Notes: generated by a model from the sequence alone, not told the origin. A stretch of DNA of 8,889 nucleotides from an uncultured Terriglobales bacterium (GCA_955652845.1 CATPBY010000217.1:1-8889); one strand, 5' to 3'. Counted from the first letter of the stretch, positions 1-6,236 are shown. Translations and numbers: made by a program.

Positions 1-2
1 CC

Positions 3-179
3 TCGGCTCTCCGCCGGGCGCAGGCCCAGGTTGTTCTTGATCGGTTTTATCTCATCTTTGATTGCTCCGTCCCCTTAGGCTCCATCCTGGTTTGCTCCGT
101 CCTGAACGACAACAAAACCGGTCGAGTTTCTCTCGACCGGACTGCCGAGGGCGGCTATGAGCACTTTGTCGCCTGTTAG
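3..179 (+). CDS. Possible 3' end of an unrecognised gene (partial)
   Basis: A frame open from the left edge runs 58 codons to a TAG at 177-179. I do not recognise the product. Base composition by codon position looks coding-like: by hand count G+C is about 64%, 43% and 66% at positions one, two and three, and the low second position is typical of real genes. The translation is mixed hydrophobic and polar, with residues such as LDRFYLIFD near the start and NDNKTGRVSLDR in the middle. It would overlap the next gene, which starts at 157, by 23 bases. A 58-codon open frame can occur by chance, so this is tentative. If it is not coding, positions 1-156 are simply upstream sequence of the next gene. 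Confidence 0.35.
   Translation, partial: SALRRAQAQVVLDRFYLIFDCSVPLGSILVCSVLNDNKTGRVSLDRTAEGGYEHFVAC
64..102. repeat. Three short direct repeats with a 15-base period
   Basis: The nine-base core GCTCCGTCC occurs at 64-72 and 94-102, with a one-mismatch copy GCTCCATCC at 79-87, so the spacing is exactly 15 bases. In the possible upstream reading frame the period equals five codons and gives related pentapeptides (CSVPL, GSILV, CSVLN). It may be an in-frame coding repeat or a chance tandem motif. Confidence 0.5.
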
Positions 180-600
180 TTGCACAAATGACCGCCGTGA
201 GGCGACAATCCCTGCAGTGCAAATCTCAAGCCAGCGCAACGGTTCCACCCATCGCGGCGAACATCCCTTTGCGCCGGGCGCGATAGTGATCGTCACCCTG
301 GGCAATCCCCGGGATAAATTCTGGGGTGCCGTGGTGGCCCTCGCCCCCGAGGGCATCAGTCTTTGCGGAATCGAGCTGGCGTCGTTCGAGGATTTCGTTT
401 CCCTGGTGAAAGATGGAGAGCCATTTTCCCCCGATATAGTTTTCTTTCCCATGCATCGCGTGGAGCGCATGGAACTCGACATGCCCGATGCCGGCATACC
501 TTCGCTTTCACAGCGCTTTGCCAGCATCACAGGTCGTGATCCGGCAGCCCTGCTTGCTCAGCAAACTCCGCGCCATCCGACGCCTGAGGACTCCCGTTGA
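157..600 (+). CDS. Hypothetical protein, small beta-barrel-like, coupled to the phosphatidyltransferase gene
   Basis: A 147-residue soluble protein with no signal peptide or membrane segment. The N-terminal 38 residues are polar and look disordered. Residues about 39-110 form the likely folded core, beginning PGAIVIVTLGNPRDKFWGAV and ending FFPMHRVERMELD. Its alternating short strands resemble an Sm-like or SH3-like small barrel; that fold is inferred, not shown. The C-terminal 30 residues are again polar and proline-rich. I recall similar proteins only as uncharacterised acidobacterial ones. The start is ATG 157, preceded by GAGGG at 147-151. The stop overlaps the next start in the four-base string TTGA, so the two genes are probably translationally coupled. 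That hints at a job linked to membrane lipid synthesis, but nothing in the sequence names the function. Confidence 0.8.
   Translation: MSTLSPVSCTNDRREATIPAVQISSQRNGSTHRGEHPFAPGAIVIVTLGNPRDKFWGAVVALAPEGISLCGIELASFEDFVSLVKDGEPFSPDIVFFPMHRVERMELDMPDAGIPSLSQRFASITGRDPAALLAQQTPRHPTPEDSR
586..590 (+). promoter_or_regulatory. Ribosome binding site supporting a TTG start
   Basis: GAGGA lies six bases before the TTG at 597-599, inside the end of the upstream gene. It supports TTG 597 over the internal ATG codons at 648 and 651, which would remove the conserved N-terminal PNQLTLIR segment of the phosphatidyltransferase. Confidence 0.65.
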
Positions 601-1052
601 AGTTCTCTCAACTGCTCACCGCGCCCAACCAACTTACCCTGATACGCATGATGTTTGTGCCTTTCATCGTGATCAAACTGGTGGAGGGCCATTATCACTG
701 GGCGCTTATTCTGTTCGTGCTCGCCGGCCTGAGCGACGGTCTTGACGGCCTGCTGGCGCGCACGCTTAAGCAGCAGACGGTGCTTGGACAGTATCTCGAT
801 CCTATTGCCGACAAGCTTTTGCTCAGCACTATGTTTATGGTGCTGGCCATTCTGCATAAAATTCCCTGGAAATACACGGTTCTGGTCTTCAGCCGCGACA
901 TCTGCATTCTCTGCGCCAGCGCGGTGCTTTACGCGATTGCCGGATTGCGCGATTTCCGGCCCAGCATTTTTGGGAAGGCGAATACGCTGGCCCAGGTGGC
1001 CGCGGTTTTTTTCGTGTTGCTGCTGGAAGTGGACCGCGCAAGGTGGGTGTAG
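597..1052 (+). CDS. CDP-alcohol phosphatidyltransferase (PgsA-like), cut short by an in-frame amber codon
   Basis: An integral membrane enzyme of the CDP-alcohol phosphatidyltransferase family, which swaps CMP of a CDP-lipid for an alcohol. The closest match by eye is PgsA, which makes phosphatidylglycerophosphate from CDP-diacylglycerol and glycerol-3-phosphate. The full catalytic signature is present: D47, D50-G51, A54-R55, G64, D68 and D72. It is preceded by the PNQLTLIR motif and a first hydrophobic helix (residues 18-30), with further helices near 33-46, 75-90, 96-115 and 128-145. The product is 151 residues, while family members are usually 180-200. The frame stays open after the TAG at 1050-1052 and encodes another 47 plausible residues up to 1196. 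The truncated protein keeps the active site but loses its last helix. Start is TTG 597, overlapping the upstream stop. The exact alcohol substrate is uncertain. Confidence 0.8.
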   Translation: MKFSQLLTAPNQLTLIRMMFVPFIVIKLVEGHYHWALILFVLAGLSDGLDGLLARTLKQQTVLGQYLDPIADKLLLSTMFMVLAILHKIPWKYTVLVFSRDICILCASAVLYAIAGLRDFRPSIFGKANTLAQVAAVFFVLLLEVDRARWV

Positions 1053-1196
1053 ATCACCATAAACACATTAAAAAATAAAAAAAAAGGATTCACCATCGTC
1101 TCAGCATTGCATTACGTTTTGCTGGTCGGCCAGCGACTGCGTGCCCACGGTAAATTACCGGTAGACGCGGCCACCTCCGCCGGTCACTCCCGTTAG
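1053..1196 (+). pseudogene. Detached C-terminal part of the phosphatidyltransferase
   Basis: The frame of the upstream gene continues after the amber codon for 47 codons to TAG 1194-1196, giving 199 codons in all, a normal length for the family. The segment contains a hydrophobic helix, FTIVSALHYVLLVGQRLR, of the type that closes PgsA-like proteins. Before it lies a lysine-rich stretch encoded by six A's (1070-1075), one T and nine A's (1077-1085), out of character with the GC-rich surroundings. There is no start codon with a convincing ribosome site for separate translation. The frame is conserved across the A-tract, so the single stop is the only lesion visible. Confidence 0.65.
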
Positions 1197-1246
1197 CTGC
1201 TTCCGTGTGAGATAATTTTTGGTTAATTGATGTGAGGCGAACACTC

Positions 1247-1525
1247 ATGGCGGAGCGCACTGTCTTCTGCGTCAAACTTCAGAAAGAACTTTCTGGGCTC
1301 GACGAACCACCCTTCGACACCGAGCTTGGGAAGAAAATCTACGACAACGTCTCCCAGCAAGCATGGCAGGCCTGGACGGAATTCTGCAAAATGCTGCTGA
1401 ACGAATACCGCTTAAACCCCGCCCGGCGCGAGGATCAGGAAGTCATCGTCAAACAGATGGAGCAGTACTTTTTTGGCGAAGGCGCTGCTCTGCCGAAAGA
1501 ATACGTTCCGCCGGTTCAAAAATAG
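1247..1525 (+). CDS. Probable Fe(2+)-trafficking protein, YggX family
   Basis: A 92-residue cytosolic protein matching the YggX family, which protects iron-sulfur enzymes from oxidation and is thought to help iron handling. Visible family marks are the N-terminal RTVFC with Cys8 (Cys7 in the E. coli protein), ELGKKIYDNVSQQAW in the position of the E. coli ELGKRIYNEISKEAW, and a C-terminal acidic/aromatic segment ending in YVPP. Length is typical of the family (about 90). ATG 1247 is preferred because an AGG at 1235-1237 sits nine bases upstream and the N-terminus then aligns with E. coli YggX. An in-frame GTG at 1232 would add five residues. It stands alone after the phosphatidyltransferase remnant and converges on the outer-membrane gene 16 bases downstream. 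Function is by family, not by context. Confidence 0.88.
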   Translation: MAERTVFCVKLQKELSGLDEPPFDTELGKKIYDNVSQQAWQAWTEFCKMLLNEYRLNPARREDQEVIVKQMEQYFFGEGAALPKEYVPPVQK

Positions 1526-1541
1526 ACCCGTCAAATCACCG

Positions 1542-2033
1542 TTAAAAGTGGAGCACAATTCCTGTCGAAAACCTGAAATCATCCTGGGTTCTGCTGAAGA
1601 AACGAGTCTGCAGAGCATCGGCCTGGAATCGCCATCCGACGACATGAAAAAGCCGATAATCAACGCCTCCACCGAAGGCGTCCGAAAAAGAGGTATCTGA
1701 AGTGGAGCTGGCGCTGAAGTGTCCAACCCCGATGAGAAGATGCGCAAAGGGAGTAAACTTGCCCACCGAAACTGAAGCCCTTGGACCGAAAAGCACACTG
1801 TGGACGCTATCGCCGGAGCCATAATGGCCGCTGAGATCAGCCACAAGACCTATCCACGGCAGGAATTTGCCCTCCAGTGATCCCTCCCATCCATTCAGAT
1901 TTGCGTGACTCCCATTAAAGTCTGCCCGATTGTAGGAATAACCAAAAAATATATTGCCTTTGGTTGGAATCTGGGCGGATGCCGCGGTTAAAAGCATTAA
2001 AAGCGTGAACCCAATCATGCTCAGCCTGCGCAC
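1542..2033 (-). CDS. Small outer-membrane beta-barrel protein with signal peptide
   Basis: A 163-residue exported protein. Residues 1-20 are a classic signal peptide: two arginines, a hydrophobic core FTLLMLL, and an ASA cleavage site before Gln21. The mature part shows the alternating aromatic and polar pattern of eight-strand barrels of the OmpA/OmpX-like type, for example GNIFFGYSYNRADF, and ends in Phe (GIVLHF), the residue favoured for insertion by the BAM machinery. I do not recognise a specific family, ligand or enzymatic motif. The start is GTG 2033: AGGAGG lies seven bases upstream (2041-2046 on the reverse strand). A longer frame to 2084 would bury the signal peptide, and the internal Met at 2018 lies downstream of the ribosome site. 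It is transcribed alone and converges on the YggX-family gene. Confidence 0.8.
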   Translation of the reverse strand: MRRLSMIGFTLLMLLTAASAQIPTKGNIFFGYSYNRADFNGSHANLNGWEGSLEGKFLPWIGLVADLSGHYGSGDSVHSVLFGPRASVSVGKFTPFAHLLIGVGHFSASSTSDTSFSDAFGGGVDYRLFHVVGWRFQADALQTRFFSRTQDDFRFSTGIVLHF

Positions 2034-2040
2034 AAAGAAT

Positions 2041-2046
2041 CCTCCT
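2041..2046 (-). promoter_or_regulatory. Strong ribosome binding site fixing a GTG start
   Basis: On the reverse strand this reads AGGAGG, a perfect Shine-Dalgarno core, seven bases before the GTG at 2033-2031. It decides the start of the beta-barrel gene and places the signal peptide at the very N-terminus. Confidence 0.85.
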
Positions 2047-2271
2047 GGTAACGTGAAGTTCGCGAATAATTCCCCAGAACACACTTTAGATGCGAGAATA
2101 AAGGAAGTTGGTCGCGGTATTTCTCCCCTTCTGAGACCAAAAGAAATTTTTTCATCAGATTTTCACGGCATTGAAAGAGCCGCGTAACCTTCCACCAGTA
2201 AAATGAAAATCTACGAATAAAACAGTCCAGCTCTGCCGTTTGAGTTCAACATGCAATTTTCTACGTCTACT

Positions 2272-2277
2272 GAGGAG
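2272..2277 (+). promoter_or_regulatory. Ribosome binding site for the STAS gene
   Basis: GAGGAG lies six bases before GTG 2284. The upstream ATG 2251 has only a weak TGAG nearby, so the GTG is the more likely start and the eleven extra residues are probably not translated. Confidence 0.7.
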
Positions 2278-2283
2278 TTGACC

Positions 2284-2637
2284 GTGAAGTTGAAGCTGAA
2301 AATTCGCGAGAATGAAGATGTCACCATAATTCATTGCCAGGGGCGCATTGTTTATCGCGACGAGGCCCTGGCTTTGTCCGAGAAAGTCACCGAACTGGTG
2401 CCCCATACCCGTCAGCTCGTGCTGGAACTTAGCGAAGTGGAGATGATCGACAGCGCCGGGCTGGGTGAGCTGGTGGTCGCATTAATGTGGGGCAGAGCGA
2501 ACAACTGCTCGATTAAGCTGGCTGCGCCCCGTAAAAGTATCCTGGAACTGCTGCGCCTCACCAATCTGGCCTCTGTTTTCGAAATTCATCATACATTGGA
2601 TGACGCGATGTTCGCATCGCGCGGGCAAATGGTATAA
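2284..2637 (+). CDS. STAS-domain anti-sigma-factor antagonist
   Basis: A 117-residue single-domain cytosolic protein of the SpoIIAA/RsbV type. Such proteins bind and neutralise an anti-sigma-factor kinase and are switched off when a serine is phosphorylated. The N-terminal strand KLKLKIREN, the strand-loop LVLELSEVEMIDSAGLGEL and the closing helix IHHTLDDAM follow the STAS fold in order. The phospho-acceptor is expected at Ser57 in the DSAGLG loop. Starting at GTG 2284 gives a normal family N-terminus; ATG 2251 would give 128 residues. No partner kinase, phosphatase or sigma factor is in the window, so its target is unknown. It is transcribed divergently from the beta-barrel gene and ends ten bases from the convergent LysR gene. 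Confidence 0.88.
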   Translation: MKLKLKIRENEDVTIIHCQGRIVYRDEALALSEKVTELVPHTRQLVLELSEVEMIDSAGLGELVVALMWGRANNCSIKLAAPRKSILELLRLTNLASVFEIHHTLDDAMFASRGQMV

Positions 2638-2647
2638 CGGCGCCGCG

Positions 2648-3565
2648 TCAACGCTCCCGTTGAAAGCGATAACGCTCGCCGTGTTTCAAAGCAGCGGCCT
2701 GCGCTACTTTGAGAAAAGCACGTCCGGCATGAGAAAGGCTGGCCGACTTGCGATAGATCAGCCGCAACTTACGGTGTAGACGCAATTCGCGCACCGGAAT
2801 GCGCACCAGTTCACCGCGAGCGAGTTCGTTTTCGACGCTGATCTCCGGCACCATCGCCACCCCGTTGCCCATCGCGACAAAGCGTTTGATGGCCTGCAGT
2901 GTGGGCAGCTCGATATCCATGTGAAGCGGTGTCTTGTGCCGTTTGAAGGCCTGAATGACTTTCTCCCGATAGGGTGAAGTAACGATGTGCGCGACAAACG
3001 ATTCGGCGCCCAGCTGGCGGATACTTATCTGGCGCTCATTGGCCAATGGGTGGCGCGGAGGAACCACGAAGATCAACTCATCCAGATACACAATAATCGA
3101 ATGTAGCTGGGCGTCGTCCGGATCGTAAGTCAGCACCCCAAGTTCAGAGCTGTGGCGCAGCACGTCGTCCGGAATATGACTTCCCAACGACCGCTGCACG
3201 GTGATCTTGATCATGGGGTGCAAGCGCCGGAACTCGGCGAGGACCGGAAGCAGATACAACGCGGTGAACTCGTTGGCCGCGATTGCCAGCTTGCCTTTCT
3301 GCAGTTCGCGAAGTTCCACCAGAGCTTCCTTCGCGTCGTTGCGCAGGTTCAGCAGGCGCTCGGCGTACTCGAGCAGAACCCGGCCGGCATCGGTCAACAA
3401 CCCGCCGCGTGACGAGCGATCAAAAAGCGGCTCTCCAATATCCTCTTCCAGTTTGCGAATGGATTGGCTCACCGCAGACTGCGTGCGGTATAACTTGACC
3501 GCTGCCCGTGAGAATCGGCCCTCCCGGGCCACGGTCAGAAAGACCTCCAGCTGCGCCAGATCCAT
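2648..3565 (-). CDS. LysR-type transcriptional regulator, divergent from leuA
   Basis: A 305-residue regulator of typical LysR length. Residues 1-60 form the winged helix-turn-helix, with the family signature FSRAAVKLYRTQSAVSQSIRKLEEDIG followed by LFDRSSRGGLLTDAG. Residues 61-88 are the linker helix, and about 90-295 form the two-lobed effector-binding domain, beginning GKLAIAANE and including the common GNGVAMVPE loop. Start ATG 3565 has only a purine-rich stretch upstream. The gene is divergent from leuA across 139 bases and ends next to the convergent STAS gene. By the usual LysR arrangement it likely controls leuA and itself; the effector could be a leucine-pathway intermediate such as 2-isopropylmalate, but that is inference. 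It does not match LeuO or IlvY closely enough by eye to name. Confidence 0.92.
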   Translation of the reverse strand: MDLAQLEVFLTVAREGRFSRAAVKLYRTQSAVSQSIRKLEEDIGEPLFDRSSRGGLLTDAGRVLLEYAERLLNLRNDAKEALVELRELQKGKLAIAANEFTALYLLPVLAEFRRLHPMIKITVQRSLGSHIPDDVLRHSSELGVLTYDPDDAQLHSIIVYLDELIFVVPPRHPLANERQISIRQLGAESFVAHIVTSPYREKVIQAFKRHKTPLHMDIELPTLQAIKRFVAMGNGVAMVPEISVENELARGELVRIPVRELRLHRKLRLIYRKSASLSHAGRAFLKVAQAAALKHGERYRFQRER

Positions 3566-3584
3566 ATCTCTTTCTCTTAACTAA

Positions 3585-3613
3585 CTTAAACTTATATTAG
3601 TAATAATTATACT
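3585..3613 (+). promoter_or_regulatory. Candidate leuA promoter
   Basis: TATACT at 3608-3613 matches five of six bases of the sigma-70 -10 element. Seventeen bases upstream, CTTAAA at 3585-3590 matches only three of six of the -35 element, as expected for an activator-dependent promoter. The leader would be about 85 bases. I found no leucine-rich leader peptide or clear attenuator in it. Confidence 0.4.
3592..3606. promoter_or_regulatory. Candidate LysR-type operator (T-N11-A dyad)
   Basis: TTAT, seven bases, ATAA forms a perfect interrupted dyad with the T-N11-A spacing common to LysR-family sites. It lies within a looser 28-base dyad (3591-3618), in the gap between the divergent lysR and leuA genes and inside the candidate leuA promoter spacer. 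The region is AT-rich, so chance symmetry is possible. Confidence 0.4.
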
Positions 3614-3704
3614 GTAAGAGATCCTAATAGTACTGCGAAGATTATAAGCCTTGCTTCATCACGCGTGCCACATTACGATAGAAGTCCTGTTTTAGGGAGG
3701 TTTT

Positions 3705-5039
3705 ATGGACCGGGCGCGGATTACGATCTTCGATACCACCCTGCGAGATGGCGAACAGTCACCGGGTTGCAGCATGAACGTGCAGGAAAAAATGCGCCTG
3801 GCACACCAACTCGACCGTCTGGGTGTGGACGTAATCGAAGCAGGCTTCCCTATCGCTTCAGAGGGGGATTTTACGGCGGTGCAAGCCATCTCCGCTGCCG
3901 TCCGTCGCCCCGTAATCGCTGGTCTGGCGCGGGCCTGCGCCCCTGATATCGATCGCGCATGGCAGGCTTTAAAAGCGGCGGCGCGGCCTCGCATCCACGT
4001 ATTCCTCGCGACCTCGGATATACATCTGCAGTACAAACTTAAGATCTCGCGGCAGCAGTGCCTGGAGCAGGCTCGCGACGCCGTGCGCCACGCGAAGTCT
4101 TTATGTGAAGATATTGAATTTTCTCCCGAGGACGCTACTCGCACCGACCCTGAGTTTCTCTACCAACTCCTGGAAGCAGTGATCGAAGCCGGCGCCACCA
4201 CTCTGAACATTCCGGACACGGTTGGCTACTGCACGCCCGCGGACTTCGGACAGGTCATCGAGAATATTCATCAGCGGGTCCACGGCATCGAGAAGGCGGC
4301 CATCTCCGCACATTGCCACAATGATCTCGGTCTGGCGGTTGCGAACACTCTGGCGGCGATCAAGGCCGGAGCCCGCCAGGTAGAGTGCGCCATTAATGGT
4401 ATTGGTGAGCGGGCTGGTAATGCGGCGCTGGAAGAGATCGTGGTTACACTACGGGTTCGGCCTGATCAGTATCCTTACGAGACCGGCGTAGTCAGCGAAC
4501 AGCTCTTCGTCACCAGTCAACTCTTAAGTGAAACCACCGGCGTCAGTGTCCAACCGAACAAAGCCATCATTGGACGCAATGCTTTTGCTCACGCTGCCGG
4601 GATCCATCAGGATGGCATGATCAAAAATCCATTGACCTATGAAATCATGACTCCGCAATCGGTAGGCGTGCCCGACTCAACTCTGGTACTCGGCAAGCAT
4701 TCCGGACGCCATGCCTTGAGTTTGCGCTTTGAGCAGCTCGGCTATCAATTCGACCGGCGAGAGCTGGATGACATCTACCGCCGGTTTGTAGTATTGGCCG
4801 ACAAAATTAAGAATGTGACCGACCAGCATTTGCGTGAACTGACGCGCGAGCCTCGCGAGGCCGCCCGCCGCATTCCTCCAACTCACGTGGAAACGAATTC
4901 GGCAGCAACTGCCGCCGCGGCCACCGGGGGCGGGCACTTTTCCAGACCGTTCGTGGCCGAAAACCCCGGTCCGACGATGTCTCTGACTCCGATGCCGGAA
5001 CATCACAGCGAGCAGGAAGATTATTTGTGGGGCGTCTGA
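3705..5039 (+). CDS. leuA: 2-isopropylmalate synthase without the C-terminal regulatory domain
   Basis: Condenses acetyl-CoA with 2-ketoisovalerate to form 2-isopropylmalate, the committed step of leucine synthesis, in the cytosol. Residues 5-270 form the TIM-barrel catalytic domain: FDTTLRDGEQSPG with metal ligand D15, then H203 and H205 in HCHNDLGLAVAN, and N239 in GIGERAGNA, each one residue offset from E. coli LeuA. Residues about 280-380 hold the accessory subdomains, including AGIHQDGMIKNPLTYEI and GKHSGRHAL. The protein is 444 residues, against about 515-525 for the usual enzyme: the LeuA allosteric dimerisation domain is absent and replaced by a roughly 62-residue Ala/Thr/Gly/Pro-rich tail ending EDYLWGV. 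AGGGAGG sits four bases before ATG 3705. leuB follows 90 bases downstream. Citramalate or homocitrate synthase activity is less likely given the leuB neighbour. Confidence 0.92.
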   Translation: MDRARITIFDTTLRDGEQSPGCSMNVQEKMRLAHQLDRLGVDVIEAGFPIASEGDFTAVQAISAAVRRPVIAGLARACAPDIDRAWQALKAAARPRIHVFLATSDIHLQYKLKISRQQCLEQARDAVRHAKSLCEDIEFSPEDATRTDPEFLYQLLEAVIEAGATTLNIPDTVGYCTPADFGQVIENIHQRVHGIEKAAISAHCHNDLGLAVANTLAAIKAGARQVECAINGIGERAGNAALEEIVVTLRVRPDQYPYETGVVSEQLFVTSQLLSETTGVSVQPNKAIIGRNAFAHAAGIHQDGMIKNPLTYEIMTPQSVGVPDSTLVLGKHSGRHALSLRFEQLGYQFDRRELDDIYRRFVVLADKIKNVTDQHLRELTREPREAARRIPPTHVETNSAATAAAATGGGHFSRPFVAENPGPTMSLTPMPEHHSEQEDYLWGV

Positions 5040-5065
5040 GTTCTTTGCGGTCTGGCGCGGTTTTC

Positions 5066-5083
5066 TTTGCGCTGTTTGCGCTG
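5066..5083 (+). repeat. Adjacent nine-base direct repeat between leuA and leuB
   Basis: TTTGCGCTG occurs twice back to back at 5066-5074 and 5075-5083. A related TTCTTTGCG occurs at 5041-5049 and again at 5063-5071. No function is evident; it may be a slippage product in the intergenic spacer. Confidence 0.6.
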
Positions 5084-5115
5084 TCGCCCTTCTTTTCCCG
5101 TCAGGCTCTCCACAG

Positions 5116-5121
5116 TAGAAT
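5116..5121 (+). promoter_or_regulatory. Candidate -10 element directly before leuB
   Basis: TAGAAT matches five of six bases of the sigma-70 -10 element and ends only eight bases before ATG 5130. No Shine-Dalgarno sequence precedes the ATG. Transcription from here would start at or next to the start codon, giving a leaderless message. The -35 position is poor (TTTTCC at 5093-5098). Confidence 0.35.
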
Positions 5122-5129
5122 AAACGCGC

Positions 5130-6236
5130 ATGCTTCTGAATATCACCGTCCTGCCGGGCGATGGCGTCGGTCCGGAAGTTACTGACGAAGCGGTCCGCGT
5201 CCTGGAGAGTGTTGCCCAACTTTTTGGCCATCAGCTCAGTCTGGCCCGTAAAGACGTCGGCGGCGCAGCCTTGCTGTCCGCCAACGACCCTCTACCAGAT
5301 GACACCCTCCAAGCTTGCCTGGCATCGGACGCCGTTCTGCTGGGCGCCGTCGGCGGACCGTCATTCGATAAATTTCCGAGTCACCTGCGTCCGGAAAGTG
5401 GTTTGTTGAGGCTGCGCCGTGCGCTGGGGGTTTTCGCCAATCTGCGCCCCGCCGTCTGCTTTTCCTCACTCGAAGATTGCTCTCCATTGCGCTCCGAAAT
5501 CGTGCGCGGCACCAACATGGTCATCGTTCGGGAGCTGTTAGGTGGAATCTACTTCGGCGAGCCCCGGCACACCCAAGGATCAGCGGGGAACCGTTCTGCC
5601 ACCGACACCATGCGCTACAGTGAACCGGAGATCGAGCGGATCGCGCATGTAGCTTTTGAGTTGGCCCGTTCCCGTCGTCATAAAGTAACTTCGGTCGACA
5701 AAGCCAACGTTCTCGATTGTTCCCGGCTTTGGCGTGGTGTGGTGAGCCGGGTCGGGCAGCAGTATGCCGATGTGAAGCTTTCCCACATGTACGTAGACTC
5801 CGCCGCTATGGCCCTGGTAACGAATCCGTCGGACTTTGATGTCCTGCTCACCGAAAATATGTTCGGCGACATCTTGTCCGACCAGGCGGGAGGGATCGTA
5901 GGCTCCCTGGGAATGCTGGCATCCGCCAGCGTCGGAGGCCGAGTCGGCTTGTACGAACCGGTACATGGCTCAGCGCCAGATATTGCCGGTAAAGGTGTAG
6001 CCAATCCTCTCGGGGCCATTCTTTCAGTCGCAATGCTGCTGCGTCATTCATTCCAAGGGAACGAAGAAGCACAGTGCATAGAGACATCCGTGTCGACCGT
6101 ACTTGCTGCCGGCAACCGCACCCGGGATTTGGCAAAGGCAGGCCAATCTGTCCTTACCACCAGGGAAATGGGCCACAAAATCACAGATGCCGTCAGAAAA
6201 TACGCCACAGCCACCAGCCGAGTGCCGGTCACTTGA
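5130..6236 (+). CDS. leuB: 3-isopropylmalate dehydrogenase
   Basis: Oxidises and decarboxylates 3-isopropylmalate to 2-ketoisocaproate with NAD+, the third step of leucine synthesis, in the cytosol. The 368 residues match the usual length. Visible motifs: GDGVGPEV at 10-17; the substrate arginine region LRLRRALGVFANLRP (about 93-107); Y141 in GGIYFGEPR; K191 in DKANVLDCSRLWR; metal ligands D223, D247 and D251 in YVDSA and NMFGDILSD; and the NAD-binding loop EPVHGSAPDIAGKGVANP, which closely resembles the Thermus enzyme and argues for NAD over NADP. Start ATG 5130 has no ribosome site; a -10-like hexamer lies just upstream, so it may be translated from a leaderless message as well as read through from leuA. 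leuC and leuD must lie elsewhere. Confidence 0.95.
   Translation: MLLNITVLPGDGVGPEVTDEAVRVLESVAQLFGHQLSLARKDVGGAALLSANDPLPDDTLQACLASDAVLLGAVGGPSFDKFPSHLRPESGLLRLRRALGVFANLRPAVCFSSLEDCSPLRSEIVRGTNMVIVRELLGGIYFGEPRHTQGSAGNRSATDTMRYSEPEIERIAHVAFELARSRRHKVTSVDKANVLDCSRLWRGVVSRVGQQYADVKLSHMYVDSAAMALVTNPSDFDVLLTENMFGDILSDQAGGIVGSLGMLASASVGGRVGLYEPVHGSAPDIAGKGVANPLGAILSVAMLLRHSFQGNEEAQCIETSVSTVLAAGNRTRDLAKAGQSVLTTREMGHKITDAVRKYATATSRVPVT

Noticed and set aside
118..140. A 9-bp perfect stem with a 5-base loop (CCGGTCGAG / CTCGACCGG), followed on the reverse strand by TTTTGTTGT
   Set aside because: It resembles an intrinsic terminator for reverse-strand transcription, but no reverse-strand gene is seen to the right of it, and it lies within a probable forward coding frame. 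It was left out of the feature list.
75..530. A 151-codon reverse-strand open frame
   Set aside because: It is opposite the 157-600 gene, its translation is serine-rich without domain features, and it has no supporting start context. It is a shadow frame.
1211..1216. GATAAT as a -10 element for the YggX-family gene
   Set aside because: No acceptable -35 element lies 16-18 bases upstream, so it is too weak to list.
2171..2204. TTGAAA and TAAAAT upstream of the STAS gene as a sigma-70 promoter
   Set aside because: The hexamers match well, but the spacer is 22 bases, too long for a normal promoter.
2251..2283. ATG 2251 as the start of the STAS gene
   Set aside because: GTG 2284 has a strong ribosome site and gives the usual family N-terminus; the eleven extra residues add nothing recognisable.
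3201..3584. Forward-strand open frames opposite the LysR gene
   Set aside because: The LysR frame carries full family motifs, and these frames encode low-complexity Ser/Arg-rich sequence.
3614..3704. The leuA leader as a leucine attenuator or T-box
   Set aside because: No short leucine-rich peptide, no strong terminator hairpin with a T-tract and no T-box-like sequence could be seen.
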